Positions 30,456 to 39,651 are shown, counted from the first letter of the stretch. The stretch: 64,000 nt of DNA from Chryseobacterium polytrichastri (GCF_900142445.1 NZ_FRAV01000006.1:113022-177021); one strand, 5' to 3'. The notes: a model not told the origin generated them from the letters alone. Translations and numbers: made by a program.

Positions 30456-32204
30456 TTATTTTCTGGTACGTTTAGGTTTTTTAGCTTCTTCTTTAGCTTT
30501 CTCTTTGTCTATAGCTTCTTGAGCCTTATCATAAAGAGAACTTTCAGTTTCGTACTTTATTTCCTCATAATTTGGCGTATCTACCAATATATCCTGCCAT
30601 TTCCTTATCTTATCCTTTGTATTCCAGTTAAAATCTGGGAACTTACGTTTGGATGGCTCAATCTTACTCATCGGATAGGTATCTGAAGTAGCTCCGATAT
30701 TACAGGAAACAATCTGCATTACTTTTTCCTCAAATAAAGCATCTATAATCCCGCAAGACGTAAGAGAGATCCCGATTCTTTCAGGTTGCTTTGTAGCCTG
30801 ATCAACATCATCAGCATAGCTTATTGCCTGTGCATTTCCTATTACCGTAGCTTCTTTAATATCATTATTCTGATAATGAACAGTCATTAACCTTCCTTTT
30901 ACTTGGTTAAATTCATCTTTCATACTTAATGAATCAACCTTGCTAATTGCAAAGGCATTTCCTTTTACTTTTAATGAATCTATATTTTCATTTTGAGTGT
31001 TAAAATAGGCTTCAATTTTATCTCCTGTCACTTGCTTTTCTCCACTCCAAAGAATAGGTTTTGTAAACATGTGCATAACACCGTCGGTTTCATTAAAAGC
31101 AAGAGAATCTGCTCTTCCCTGAGCGTTAGATTTATAGAATCGTCCTTTTCTGAAAGCCCTTAAGAAGCTTTTTTTAACTTTGATATCTAAAGAATCAGGT
31201 CTTTGGTAAGAAATAATTTTTTCTGCCGCAAAATACATTGAGTCTTTTTCAAACGCTTTTACTGCATAAGGATTCTTGGTCATCATCGCAGAATCTTTCT
31301 TTTCAAAAATTTCTCCATAACCTCCTTTTATCCATCTTCTTTCTTTTGGATCATCTAAGGTTACATTACCTGTAGCTTTTCCAAAACCTGTCAGCTGATT
31401 AAAATACATATCATCACCGGTAAGAATCTTATCATTATAAAAAATCTTAGAATTTTTATTAAGAAAAGCTTCTTTGGTGTTCATTTTATAAGTCCCTCTT
31501 TCAGTGTAAACACGGTTTTTGGGATTTGCACGATTGGTAATCGTAGTAGGTCCAAAGAACTCTGCGATCTTCGTAAGCTGATTTTGTTTGATATTGGGTC
31601 CTTCTATGATATAATCCGGACTATCAATTTTCACATTCCCAACAAAGTCTATTAGTTTTGTATCTAAAAAATACGTTGCAGATTTTGTGTACATTGTATT
31701 CTGGGCATCAGAAATAGTACCTCCTGTATTAAAATATGCCTGATTAGCAAGCTTATCATAATACAAAATCTCTGTTTTAATTGTCTGTTTAGGATCGGTA
31801 AGTATTACATTTTTTCTGGCAACCCCTTTTTGAGTGTTTCCATCATACTCCATCTCACCTGCAGTAATTACAGAACCATCTGGGTTTTGAAGCCTTGCAT
31901 TTCCTATTGCTTTTACAAAATTTTCTTCATCATATAAAATCACTTCATCAGCAGTAAGAATAGAACCTTGATGCTCTAATTTTACATTACCCTTCATATA
32001 ACGGTTACCGTCATACATTTTAGGATCTTTAATAATTTCATCAGCATTGATGATTTTTACCTTATCCTCAGGCTTTGCTTGCTGAACCTGTTGTGGGTTC
32101 TTGACTGGATTTTGTAAATACGGATCCCTTTGCGCAGGCTTTTGTTTGTCTTGCGCAAGAGTAATCGTTGAAATAAAAATGAATAGGAAAAAAAACAGTC
32201 TCAT
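30456..32204 (-). CDS. OstA-like LPS-transport protein (LptA/LptD-N family), 582 aa
   Basis: Periplasmic protein with a signal peptide (MRLFFFLFIFISTITLAQ) and repeated beta-jellyroll OstA/LptC-like units: MKGNVKLEHQGSILTADEVILYDEENFVKAIGNARL is split here as MKGNVKLEHQGSILTADEV and AIGNARLQNPDG; later FVGNVKIDSPDYIIEGP and KATGNVTLDDP repeat the pattern. In proteobacteria LptA is about 180 residues; this Bacteroidetes form is three times longer, as is usual in the phylum. It should form part of the bridge carrying LPS to the outer membrane. A long Lys/Glu-rich tail (EAIDKEKAKEEAKKPKRTRK) closes the protein. The gene follows the Fur-type gene by 3 bases. Confidence 0.87.
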   Translation of the reverse strand: MRLFFFLFIFISTITLAQDKQKPAQRDPYLQNPVKNPQQVQQAKPEDKVKIINADEIIKDPKMYDGNRYMKGNVKLEHQGSILTADEVILYDEENFVKAIGNARLQNPDGSVITAGEMEYDGNTQKGVARKNVILTDPKQTIKTEILYYDKLANQAYFNTGGTISDAQNTMYTKSATYFLDTKLIDFVGNVKIDSPDYIIEGPNIKQNQLTKIAEFFGPTTITNRANPKNRVYTERGTYKMNTKEAFLNKNSKIFYNDKILTGDDMYFNQLTGFGKATGNVTLDDPKERRWIKGGYGEIFEKKDSAMMTKNPYAVKAFEKDSMYFAAEKIISYQRPDSLDIKVKKSFLRAFRKGRFYKSNAQGRADSLAFNETDGVMHMFTKPILWSGEKQVTGDKIEAYFNTQNENIDSLKVKGNAFAISKVDSLSMKDEFNQVKGRLMTVHYQNNDIKEATVIGNAQAISYADDVDQATKQPERIGISLTSCGIIDALFEEKVMQIVSCNIGATSDTYPMSKIEPSKRKFPDFNWNTKDKIRKWQDILVDTPNYEEIKYETESSLYDKAQEAIDKEKAKEEAKKPKRTRK

Positions 32205-32207
32205 TGA

Positions 32208-32681
32208 TTAATCATTCTTAGTGCCATAAAAATATAGCGAATGAGAATCAATTTTTACGCCAAATGCACCTTCAATTGCTTCTTTAATTCCCTGAATTCT
32301 TGGATCACAAAATTCTATGATCTCTTCTATTTCCTTATCTGAATCTTTTTTGTAGATCACCAAATGGTCATGCTGCTTATCAAAATAAGACTTCTCGTAA
32401 GATGAGGACGTTAATGTTTTTTCTCCAAACTGATGTTTACGAATCAGCCCTGCATCAAGGAAAATTTCGATTGTGTTGTAAATGGTAGCTTTAGAAACAT
32501 GATATTTCTTTTGCATCATCAAAAGATACAGATCATCCACATTAAAGTGATGATCCATACCATAAATCTCTTCTAATATTGTATATCTTTCAGGTGTGTT
32601 TCTGAAACCCTTTTCTAATAAGTAGTTTCTTAAAACATCTTTTATTAAAGCAATATTTTTTTCTTTTTGTAAAGTATCCAT
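32208..32681 (-). CDS. Fur-family transcriptional regulator, 157 aa
   Basis: Metal- or peroxide-responsive repressor. The winged HTH is FRNTPERYTILEEIYGMDHHFNVDDLYLLMMQKKYHVSKATIYNTIEIFLDAGLI, seen as FRNTPERYTILEEI, HHFNVDDLYLLM and VSKATIYNTIEIFL. The dimerisation half keeps HDHLVIYKKDSDKEIEEIIEFCDP but lacks both CxxC pairs of zinc-structured Fur and Zur proteins. The metal-sensing His in HHFNVDD and HDHL are kept. The gene is in one unit with the OstA-like gene, 3 bases apart, and has its own -7 box (TAAATTTG, 32697-32704). Confidence 0.9.
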   Translation of the reverse strand: MDTLQKEKNIALIKDVLRNYLLEKGFRNTPERYTILEEIYGMDHHFNVDDLYLLMMQKKYHVSKATIYNTIEIFLDAGLIRKHQFGEKTLTSSSYEKSYFDKQHDHLVIYKKDSDKEIEEIIEFCDPRIQGIKEAIEGAFGVKIDSHSLYFYGTKND

Positions 32682-32696
32682 TAAAAAAATTATCTA

Positions 32697-32704
32697 CAAA
32701 TTTA
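32697..32704 (-). promoter_or_regulatory. -7 promoter box of the fur-ostA operon
   Basis: Minus strand TAAATTTG, perfect match, 15 bases before the ATG at 32681. Confidence 0.5.
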
Positions 32705-32750
32705 TCGATTTTTATTTAAACAAAATATCAGACTCTTTCGTTAAAGGATA

Positions 32751-34745
32751 TTAACTATTGTGGCGTAAAAATTCTGCCTGTTCAATTTTATTATCATAAA
32801 CCGTTAATTCTGTAATCGGTGCAGATTCCACCACTACATTGTGTGAGGTAACTCCCCATGATTTGAAATCATCACTTCCAATATACTTCACAAAGTTGTA
32901 TATATTAAGTGTAATTTTCTGTTTAACAGTTAAAAGTATATCGTTGATATAGGTATTGTCTATTACCACATATTTTAAATCTGGCGGGATATTATGAGCT
33001 CTTAGAGAAGGGTGGCTACTTTTTGACGGAATTACACCATCCGCCATCAAATCCTTTAAAACCATATGGAAATAGTCATTAATTCTTCGGTCAACCTTAA
33101 ACCCTAAAAGGAAGTTCACTTTATAAACCGTTCCTGGTAAAATCTCATCAACTGTATATTTAAAAGTAAATGGATCTTCCTGATTTACAATACTTAGAAT
33201 AAAATAATGATCTGCTCTTTTCGGCTGTTTCTTAATGATAGAATAAATAATTTTAGATTCTACTTCATCATTTCTTTTAGCTCTGCTTAAATAGGCAAGA
33301 TTGGTAGCATATTTAGGAATAGTTTCATCCAATTTCATATCCTTAATAATTGAAACATAGCTGTCTATCTTTACAAAGTTGATGAACTTAGTTTTAATTA
33401 ATCTTCCGTTATACCAAGCGTACATACAAACTCCGATGAATCCTGCTAAGATAACTGTGATCCAACCTCCTTCGAAGAATTTGATAATATTAGCACTAAA
33501 GAATCCTAATTCGATAGATAAATAAACTAAAGCGAAAAATAAAATTAACAATTTATTTATTCTGTGTTTTAGCAACCAGAAAATTAACAATATGGTTGTC
33601 ATTAGCATCGTTACTGTAATGGAAAGACCATAAGCCGCTTCCATTTTCCCCGATTCTCTAAAGTGAAGAACCACAATGATACAAAGAATAAGAAGTCCCC
33701 AATTGATTCTTGGGATATACATTTGTCCTTTAACTCCGGAAGGATAATCAATTTTTTGATTAGGCCATAGGTTAAGTGACATAGCCTCAGAAAATATGGT
33801 AAACGAACCTGTAATCAAAGCCTGACTCGCAATAATTGCTGCAGCAGTCGCTAAAATTACTCCCGGAACGATCATCCATTCTTCCATAATTCCAAAAAAC
33901 GGATTTACTACAGAGAAACCAGGTTTCGCATAATTCGTTAAAAGCCAAGCCCCTTGCCCAAGATAATTTAAAATAAGCATGATCTTAACGAAGGCCCAAC
34001 TCACTCTAATATTTTTAGCACCACAGTGCCCTAAATCTGAATAAAGAGCTTCTGCACCAGTTGTACAAAGGAAAACAGCTCCAAGAATAACAATTGCACT
34101 CGGAGAGTTTACAATAAGCTTGTAAGCATAATATGGATTGAAAGATCTTAAGATCTCAAAATTCTCAGTTAAATGCATAACTCCTAAACCTCCCAACACC
34201 AAGAACCAAACCACCATTACAGGGCCAAAAAACTTCCCAATAAAGCTTGTTCCAAATTGTTGCACAACAAAGATTAGAATCAGAATTCCAATAGTAATTG
34301 TAACAACAGGTGTATGAGGGTTATATATCTCTAGACCTTCAATAGCCGACATTACGGTAAGTGAAGGTGTGATGACACCGTCTGCAACCAATGCGGCGGC
34401 ACCAACAATTGCTACAAGGTATAGCCAGCCTTTTTTAAGATTTTTAACTAATGAAAATAAAGCTAAAATACCTCCTTCCCCTTTATTATCTGCCCTTAAG
34501 GCAATGATAACATATTTTACGGTAGTTTGAAGGGTAAGCGTCCAGATGATACAAGAAAGAGCGCCTTCTATATATTCATTGAAAGGCATATTACTACTTG
34601 CACCTCTTGCATTCACAATTGCTTTCATTACGTAAAGCGGTGATGTTCCAATATCTCCAAAAACAATTCCTAAAGAAACTAGAACCCCAAAAAAAGAAAG
34701 TTTTTTAATGTCAAAATGATGACCACCTTCTGTAACTTCTGCCAT
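32751..34745 (-). CDS. kup: KUP-family potassium uptake transporter, 664 aa
   Basis: Proton-coupled K+ importer (KUP/HAK/KT). The first helix carries the family signature GIVFGDIGTSPLYVMKA; other landmarks are KGEGGILALFSLV, GAAALVADGVITPSLTVMSAIEGLE and AEALYSDLGHCG. About 12 membrane helices in the first 430 residues are followed by a cytoplasmic C-terminal domain (HYFILSIVNQEDPF, DRRINDYFHMVLKDLM). Length is normal for the family. It is transcribed alone, with a -7 box at 34770-34777 just after the pdhB terminator. Confidence 0.95.
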   Translation of the reverse strand: MAEVTEGGHHFDIKKLSFFGVLVSLGIVFGDIGTSPLYVMKAIVNARGASSNMPFNEYIEGALSCIIWTLTLQTTVKYVIIALRADNKGEGGILALFSLVKNLKKGWLYLVAIVGAAALVADGVITPSLTVMSAIEGLEIYNPHTPVVTITIGILILIFVVQQFGTSFIGKFFGPVMVVWFLVLGGLGVMHLTENFEILRSFNPYYAYKLIVNSPSAIVILGAVFLCTTGAEALYSDLGHCGAKNIRVSWAFVKIMLILNYLGQGAWLLTNYAKPGFSVVNPFFGIMEEWMIVPGVILATAAAIIASQALITGSFTIFSEAMSLNLWPNQKIDYPSGVKGQMYIPRINWGLLILCIIVVLHFRESGKMEAAYGLSITVTMLMTTILLIFWLLKHRINKLLILFFALVYLSIELGFFSANIIKFFEGGWITVILAGFIGVCMYAWYNGRLIKTKFINFVKIDSYVSIIKDMKLDETIPKYATNLAYLSRAKRNDEVESKIIYSIIKKQPKRADHYFILSIVNQEDPFTFKYTVDEILPGTVYKVNFLLGFKVDRRINDYFHMVLKDLMADGVIPSKSSHPSLRAHNIPPDLKYVVIDNTYINDILLTVKQKITLNIYNFVKYIGSDDFKSWGVTSHNVVVESAPITELTVYDNKIEQAEFLRHNS

Positions 34746-34769
34746 ATCAGCTTATATATTTTAAGTGCG

Positions 34770-34777
34770 CAAATTTA
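34770..34777 (-). promoter_or_regulatory. -7 promoter box of kup
   Basis: Minus strand TAAATTTG, perfect match, 24 bases before the kup ATG. Confidence 0.5.
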
Positions 34778-34825
34778 TACTAAATTTATGACCTTAGGTG
34801 CTTTTCTTCATGCATAGAATAAATG

Positions 34826-34852
34826 AAAAAGCTTCCTTTCGGAAGCTTTTTT
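34826..34852. terminator. Terminator after pdhB
   Basis: Eleven-bp perfect stem AAAAAGCTTCC / GGAAGCTTTTT with loop TTTC, T-rich on both strands, 10 bases after the pdhB stop on the minus strand. Confidence 0.88.
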
Positions 34853-34861
34853 CTATTATAT

Positions 34862-35842
34862 CTATTTAACGTACATCGCATTTTTGATCTCCTCTTTCAC
34901 TTTTTCAAGTTTAGGGAACCATTCTGCAAATAATGCAGCTGAGTATGGTGCAGGAGCATCAGGAGTAGTAATTCTCTTGATTGGCGCATCTAAATAATCA
35001 AATGCTTTCTGTTGTACCATATAGGTAATCTCAGAAGAAATAGACGCAAACGGCCAAGCTTCTTCTAAAATAACTAATCTATTTGTTTTCTTTACAGACG
35101 TTAAGATGGTATCAAAGTCTAAAGGACGAACTGTTCTAAGGTCAATAACCTCTACAGAGATTCCTTCTTTAGCCATATCTTCAGCAGCCTGAATAGCCAA
35201 CTTCATGATTTTTCCGAAAGAAACTAAAGTTACATCTGTACCTTCTCTCTTGATATCTGCTTTTCCGATTGGTAAATAGTACTCTTCTTCAGGAATTTCC
35301 ATTTTATCACCATACATCTGCTCAGATTCCATGAAAATGATCGGGTCATTATCCTGAATAGCTGTTTTCAACAATCCTTTCGCATCGTAAGGATTTGAAG
35401 GAACTACTACTTTAAGACCAGGAACGTTTGCAAACCAGTTTTCGAAAGCCTGAGAGTGTGTAGCTCCCAATTGTCCTGCAGAAGCCGTAGGACCTCTGAA
35501 AACGATCGGACAGTTCCACTGACCACCACTCATCTGACGGATCTTAGCCGCGTTATTGATAATCTGATCAATACCTACTAATGAGAAATTGAACGTCATA
35601 TACTCTACAATTGGTCTGTTACCATTCATCGCAGCACCTACAGCAATCCCTGTAAAACCAAGCTCAGCGATTGGTGTATCGATTACTCTCTTAGGACCAA
35701 ATTCATCCAACATTCCTTTTGAAGCCTTATACGCACCATTGTATTCTGCAACTTCCTCCCCCATTAAAAAGATGGATTCGTCTTTACGCATTTCCTCGCT
35801 CATTGCTTGCGCAATTACCTCACGAAAAGTATATTCTGCCAT
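34862..35842 (-). CDS. pdhB: Pyruvate dehydrogenase E1 component, beta subunit, 326 aa
   Basis: Thiamine-diphosphate-dependent E1-beta subunit of pyruvate dehydrogenase. MAEYTFREVIAQAMSEEM, GEEVAEYNGAYKASKGMLDEFGPKRVIDTPIAELGFTGIA (seen as AEYNGAYKASKG and DTPIAELGFTG) and RGPTASAGQLGATHSQ are diagnostic for PdhB and its relatives. The C-terminal transketolase domain includes VEVIDLRTVRPLDFDTI and DAPAPYSAALFAE. The alpha subunit is not in the window, so E1-alpha must be encoded elsewhere. A perfect -7 box (TATTTTTG on the minus strand, 35866-35873) lies 23 bases upstream, showing its own promoter. Confidence 0.93.
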   Translation of the reverse strand: MAEYTFREVIAQAMSEEMRKDESIFLMGEEVAEYNGAYKASKGMLDEFGPKRVIDTPIAELGFTGIAVGAAMNGNRPIVEYMTFNFSLVGIDQIINNAAKIRQMSGGQWNCPIVFRGPTASAGQLGATHSQAFENWFANVPGLKVVVPSNPYDAKGLLKTAIQDNDPIIFMESEQMYGDKMEIPEEEYYLPIGKADIKREGTDVTLVSFGKIMKLAIQAAEDMAKEGISVEVIDLRTVRPLDFDTILTSVKKTNRLVILEEAWPFASISSEITYMVQQKAFDYLDAPIKRITTPDAPAPYSAALFAEWFPKLEKVKEEIKNAMYVK

Positions 35843-35865
35843 ATTTATTTGAAAAATTTAGACTA

Positions 35866-35873
35866 CAAAAATA
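35866..35873 (-). promoter_or_regulatory. -7 promoter box of pdhB
   Basis: Minus strand TATTTTTG, perfect match, 23 bases before the ATG. Confidence 0.5.
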
Positions 35874-35942
35874 GTGTTTTTTTATTATTAACATAACAAA
35901 ATTGAAATCTCATTGAGTGAAATATGGCTTTATTCATTTTAT

Positions 35943-36551
35943 TTAAACCTCGTTTTCCTCTACTTTACTCAATTCTTTATAATTTTTCTGGAGATCAACG
36001 AGTATTTTCCCGTATGTTTTTTTGTAAATTATATATAATAAGTATGTCGTAATAATTAAAACCACTCCAAAGACTATATAATTTCCAAGTTCAGGAGTCA
36101 TGCGTTCAGAATTCGTAGTATGAAGATTATTATGATTATATCCATCATTAAGCCCAGCCATGAAATCTTTGGTATTATGTTTAAAATCAATACTATTCAT
36201 CAAAATAATCAAAAGGAAAGAAATTCCGGCATATCCAAAAATTATTTTTCTGGTATTTAAAATACTTTTCATTAGTGATATTGAGCTTTCTTCAGTTTTC
36301 ATTTTAAAATAAAAATAAATAATCAAAGCAAAAAATACGGCAAACAAAACAATTCTGAGGATAGGAAGTTCTTCGTCAATATATCCGTAAATTGCCCAAA
36401 GAACAATTTCTATTAAGCCTATTAAACATAAAACTCTGGTAACCGAAACAGATTTTTGTTTTATCATTTCATAAAGTTCTTTTTCTGAATAGTTTTTAAA
36501 TTCATCAGATTCTTTATTCCAGTCTTTCTTTAAAAGTTCTAATTCTTCCAT
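35943..36551 (-). CDS. Membrane protein linked to an ECF sigma factor, 202 aa
   Basis: Four hydrophobic segments can be placed: VLCLIGLIEIVLWAIYGYI, ILRIVLFAVFFALIIYFYF, IIFGYAGISFLLIILM and YIVFGVVLIITTYLLYIIY. The N-terminal 35 residues are charged and cytoplasmic (LELLKKDWNKESDEFKNYSEKE), with no zinc or anti-sigma HxxxCxxC motif. It starts 1 base after the sigma factor gene's stop, so the two are one unit. By context it may sequester or modulate that sigma factor, although the sequence carries no recognisable anti-sigma domain. Confidence 0.72.
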   Translation of the reverse strand: MEELELLKKDWNKESDEFKNYSEKELYEMIKQKSVSVTRVLCLIGLIEIVLWAIYGYIDEELPILRIVLFAVFFALIIYFYFKMKTEESSISLMKSILNTRKIIFGYAGISFLLIILMNSIDFKHNTKDFMAGLNDGYNHNNLHTTNSERMTPELGNYIVFGVVLIITTYLLYIIYKKTYGKILVDLQKNYKELSKVEENEV

Positions 36552-36552
36552 C

Positions 36553-37050
36553 TTATTTTGTGTTGAGTTTTAATTTTAAATTGTTTTTGGCTCTATTCAT
36601 TTTCACTCTAGCATTTCCTTCTGTTATTCCGAGAATCTCCCCAATTTCTCGATAAGGTTTATCCTCCAGATACATCATGATTAATGCTTTTTCAATATCT
36701 GAAAGTTCATAAATTGCCTTGTACATCTTTTTAAGTTTATATTCATCATCTTCATAGGTTTCATATTCTATTTTTAATGATGAAATATCTATATCCGAAT
36801 GTTGAACATCTTTTTTCTTAGGCTTTTTAAATAATGTAATTGCTGTATTCAAGGCTACACGATACATCCATGTTGAAAATTTTGCTTCCCCTTTAAAACC
36901 CGGGAAGGACTTCCAAAGCTGAATGGTAATTTCCTGAAAAAGATCTTCATGATCTTGTACATTATCGGTGTATATCCTGCATATCTTATGTACAAGCCTT
37001 TGATTTTCTTTCAAAAAATGTATGAATGTCTTTTCCAAATTTGTGGTCAT
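36553..37050 (-). CDS. ECF-type RNA polymerase sigma factor, 165 aa
   Basis: Sigma-70 family factor of group 4. Region 2 is visible as VQDHEDLFQEITIQLWKSFPGFKGEAKFSTWMYRVALNTAI (parts shown as QDHEDLFQEITIQLWKSF and FSTWMYRVALNTAI); region 4 is DKPYREIGEILGITEGNARVKMNRAKNNLK, the HTH that contacts the -35 element. The short linker and length are typical of flavobacterial ECF factors. The next gene, a four-helix membrane protein, starts 1 base after its stop and is the candidate regulator. The promoter is not obvious. Confidence 0.92.
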   Translation of the reverse strand: MTTNLEKTFIHFLKENQRLVHKICRIYTDNVQDHEDLFQEITIQLWKSFPGFKGEAKFSTWMYRVALNTAITLFKKPKKKDVQHSDIDISSLKIEYETYEDDEYKLKKMYKAIYELSDIEKALIMMYLEDKPYREIGEILGITEGNARVKMNRAKNNLKLKLNTK

Positions 37051-37101
37051 ATACTATAAGTGTGCACTTTATTTTTTCGTTACAGATTTTTGCAAAATAA
37101 A

Positions 37102-37129
37102 AACGGCATCTCAATAATGAAATGCCGTT
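37102..37129 (-). terminator. Terminator after the DUF2147 gene
   Basis: Eight-bp stem AACGGCAT (37102-37109) / ATGCCGTT (37122-37129), 12-base loop; read on the minus strand it runs into TTTTATTTTG. Confidence 0.7.
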
Positions 37130-37151
37130 GTAAATTGTATAATAAACTTGA

Positions 37152-37568
37152 TTAGTTAACTTTCTGCCAAGTTTGAGATCTTCCCATTAAAGATATTCCT
37201 ACATATCCTCTCACATTTAACAGATCTCCGCTTTTTGTGATTGTACATTTATAAGTTTTCCCGGTTTTAGGATCTGTAATTGTTCCTCCCGTGAACTCAT
37301 CACCATCTTTTTTCAAACCTCTAATGATTTCCATCCCTAAAATTGGTTTGTTTTTTCTGTCGTCTTTACAATCTACACAATTAGGATTTGCTGGTTTTAT
37401 TAACAATTGAGAAACCTTCCCATAATATTGATCTCCTTTTTTATAGATCTCTACGATAGATTTTGGCTGTTTAGTTTCATCGTCAATTGTTTTCCACTTC
37501 CCTTCAATTTGTGCAAAAGATAATACACCAAATAAAGAAAATACTAATGTTAATAATAATTTTTTCAT
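37152..37568 (-). CDS. DUF2147 secreted protein, 138 aa
   Basis: Exported protein of the DUF2147 family with no known function. Residues 1-19 are a signal peptide (LLLTLVFSLFGVLSFAQ). The mature part starts IEGKWKTIDDETKQPKSIVEIY and has the family block KPANPNCVDCKDDRKNKPILGMEIIRGL with a CxxC, plus GGTITDPKTGKTYKC, and ends WQKV. Length is normal. It is transcribed away from the sigma factor gene with a 100-base gap and a hairpin terminator after its stop. It is unlikely to be part of that unit. Confidence 0.85.
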   Translation of the reverse strand: MKKLLLTLVFSLFGVLSFAQIEGKWKTIDDETKQPKSIVEIYKKGDQYYGKVSQLLIKPANPNCVDCKDDRKNKPILGMEIIRGLKKDGDEFTGGTITDPKTGKTYKCTITKSGDLLNVRGYVGISLMGRSQTWQKVN

Positions 37569-37719
37569 ATTTCTTATCGTTTTAATTCCAATACAATATT
37601 TTGTTGTCTATATTAATGCTAAAAATATAAATTAATTTCAAACAAACAAAAATTTTTATTATCCAAAGCATATATAACAATATAGATACCAATTTTCAGA
37701 ATTAAACACGTATTAAACG

Positions 37720-39651
37720 TTAATATAATTTTCTATTGATAATCTTATTCATGTAATCCTGATACCATGCTTTAGCAATCTGTTGACCTTTTTCAGCCTC
37801 TGGATTATTCTTCAACTGATCCATCAGATTCTTTTCTAAACCAAGATCTGATTTATCAAAAATTCCCACTACGTTTTTACCATCAAAGCGGTAAATGTAA
37901 TTTCCAATCATAAACTGTTCTACAGTACCATCTGAATTCGCAATAATAGCAGGATATTTTTTATCGCTTACCAAACTTCTTCCCCAACTTCTTATTCTTT
38001 TATTATATCCTATAAGATCAGCCAAAGTTGGATAGATGTCAATCTGTTGTGCTTCTTCAGTATTTACTCCTTTTAAATTATATTCAGGGTTTGGCGAATA
38101 CAAAATAAGCGGAACTGCGAAACGATTCATTGCCTTCTCGTATTCAGGATAGTAAATTTCATTAGGATGATCTCCTGTGAAAACAAAGATCGTATTGTTA
38201 TACCAAGGTTGTTTTTTAGCCGTTTCAAAATACTTTTTAATGGAATAATCAGTATATTGAATAGGCTCATGCATTTGATTTTTCCCTTTTTTGAATTTAC
38301 CATGATATTTTTCAGGAATTTTGAACGGATGGTGAGAAGATGCTGTAAAAACTGTCGCCATGAATGGTTGAGTTTTTCCCACATTTTTAGCAAAATACTG
38401 TAAAAAAGGTTCATCCCAAATAGCCCACATTCCATCGAAATCTTCATCGTGATTATATTCTGTTTTTCCGAAGTAATGTTTAAAACCCAAAATATTTCCA
38501 AAGCCTAAAAAGCCCATAGAACCGTTGGGTGCGCCATGATAAAATGATGTATCATAGCCTAAATCATTACAAACCGAAACAATGGACTGTATTTTCTGAT
38601 TAGAATACGGTGAACTCGTAAACGCATCCGTAAGACTAGGAATACTCGCCAGAACACTACTCATCCCATGAATAGATTGTCTCCCGTTCGCAAACATATT
38701 AGGAAAAATCAAACTTTGACTTGCCAGACTATCAATAAACGGAGTATAAGAAACATAATCTTTTATATTTTTATCTTTATTAAAAGCTCCGGAATATTCT
38801 CTACCGAAAGATTCAACAATGAAAATTACAATATTAGGCTTATTAGCCACTTTTCTATCGTAAATTTTATAAGGCTGAATATTTTCATCAATAAATTTTT
38901 CATCTACAAAATGAACTTCCTTAAAATTATTTGTATTTAGGGTTCTGAAAAATGAAAAAGTACTATTCAGAACAAGATTTCCCTGTGATGGAACTTTTAC
39001 AAAGCGGTTTGCATCCACCAAATTGATTGGCCTTGTACTATGTTTGAAATCCCCACGAATTCCACCAACACATAAAACCGCAGTCAAACAAAGCGTAACG
39101 ATTGATAAAATAAAATAAGGAATTAATTTTACAGGTTTGCGTTCTTCAATTTTTACTTTTTTGTAAAGGAAAATCCACAGCCACATCAACACAACAAACC
39201 ATATTAATATAAAAGGATTTTGAACAATCGAAGCTGTAAAAACTTTGAAAATATTAGATTCGTGTTGCGCTACCTGAAGCGCAGCAGAAGTCAACCTTGT
39301 CTGCGCAAACTTAAAATACACAAAATCACCAAAATTCATGGCATAAGCAATACCGTTTGTTACAAAATACAACCAGAAAAGCACTTTCTGATAGCCTTTC
39401 TTGGTATTAATAACAATCGGAACCAAACTTAGCAGAATAAACAGTGCATTCACATATAAAATCGCCGTTGTATCAAACGCAATCCCGTGAAATGCCAAGC
39501 CGAAATAATCGGATACAGAATCAACTTTTATCAGTTCTTTATTGAAATACCAAAATAAAAATCTTGCAATCTGATAAAAAAAGTATGCTAAAAAAATCCG
39601 GTATAAAAGTACCAGAACTTCCTGTTTTCTAAATTCTTTAAAAAATTTCAT
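37720..39651 (-). CDS. LTA-synthase-like sulfatase-fold membrane transferase, 643 aa
   Basis: Five predicted N-terminal helices (residues 15-190; for example FYQIARFLFWYFN and IAFDTTAILYVNALFILLSLVPIVI) followed by an extracytoplasmic alkaline-phosphatase/sulfatase domain. Metal and active-site landmarks: PNIVIFIVESFGREYSG (metal), the nucleophile region ANGRQSIHGMSSVLASIPSL, where Ser replaces the Thr of LtaS, SSHHPF, and VFTGDHPNEI. Family members transfer phosphoglycerol or phosphoethanolamine to glycans or lipids. In a Gram-negative flavobacterium it more likely modifies LPS, a periplasmic glycan or a lipid than makes lipoteichoic acid. Its -7 box lies 4 bases before the ATG, opposite pssA. 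Confidence 0.87.
   Translation of the reverse strand: MKFFKEFRKQEVLVLLYRIFLAYFFYQIARFLFWYFNKELIKVDSVSDYFGLAFHGIAFDTTAILYVNALFILLSLVPIVINTKKGYQKVLFWLYFVTNGIAYAMNFGDFVYFKFAQTRLTSAALQVAQHESNIFKVFTASIVQNPFILIWFVVLMWLWIFLYKKVKIEERKPVKLIPYFILSIVTLCLTAVLCVGGIRGDFKHSTRPINLVDANRFVKVPSQGNLVLNSTFSFFRTLNTNNFKEVHFVDEKFIDENIQPYKIYDRKVANKPNIVIFIVESFGREYSGAFNKDKNIKDYVSYTPFIDSLASQSLIFPNMFANGRQSIHGMSSVLASIPSLTDAFTSSPYSNQKIQSIVSVCNDLGYDTSFYHGAPNGSMGFLGFGNILGFKHYFGKTEYNHDEDFDGMWAIWDEPFLQYFAKNVGKTQPFMATVFTASSHHPFKIPEKYHGKFKKGKNQMHEPIQYTDYSIKKYFETAKKQPWYNNTIFVFTGDHPNEIYYPEYEKAMNRFAVPLILYSPNPEYNLKGVNTEEAQQIDIYPTLADLIGYNKRIRSWGRSLVSDKKYPAIIANSDGTVEQFMIGNYIYRFDGKNVVGIFDKSDLGLEKNLMDQLKNNPEAEKGQQIAKAWYQDYMNKIINRKLY

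Noticed and set aside
38127..38501. 124-codon frame inside the LTA-synthase-like gene
   Set aside because: Same-strand out-of-frame shadow of a strong gene.
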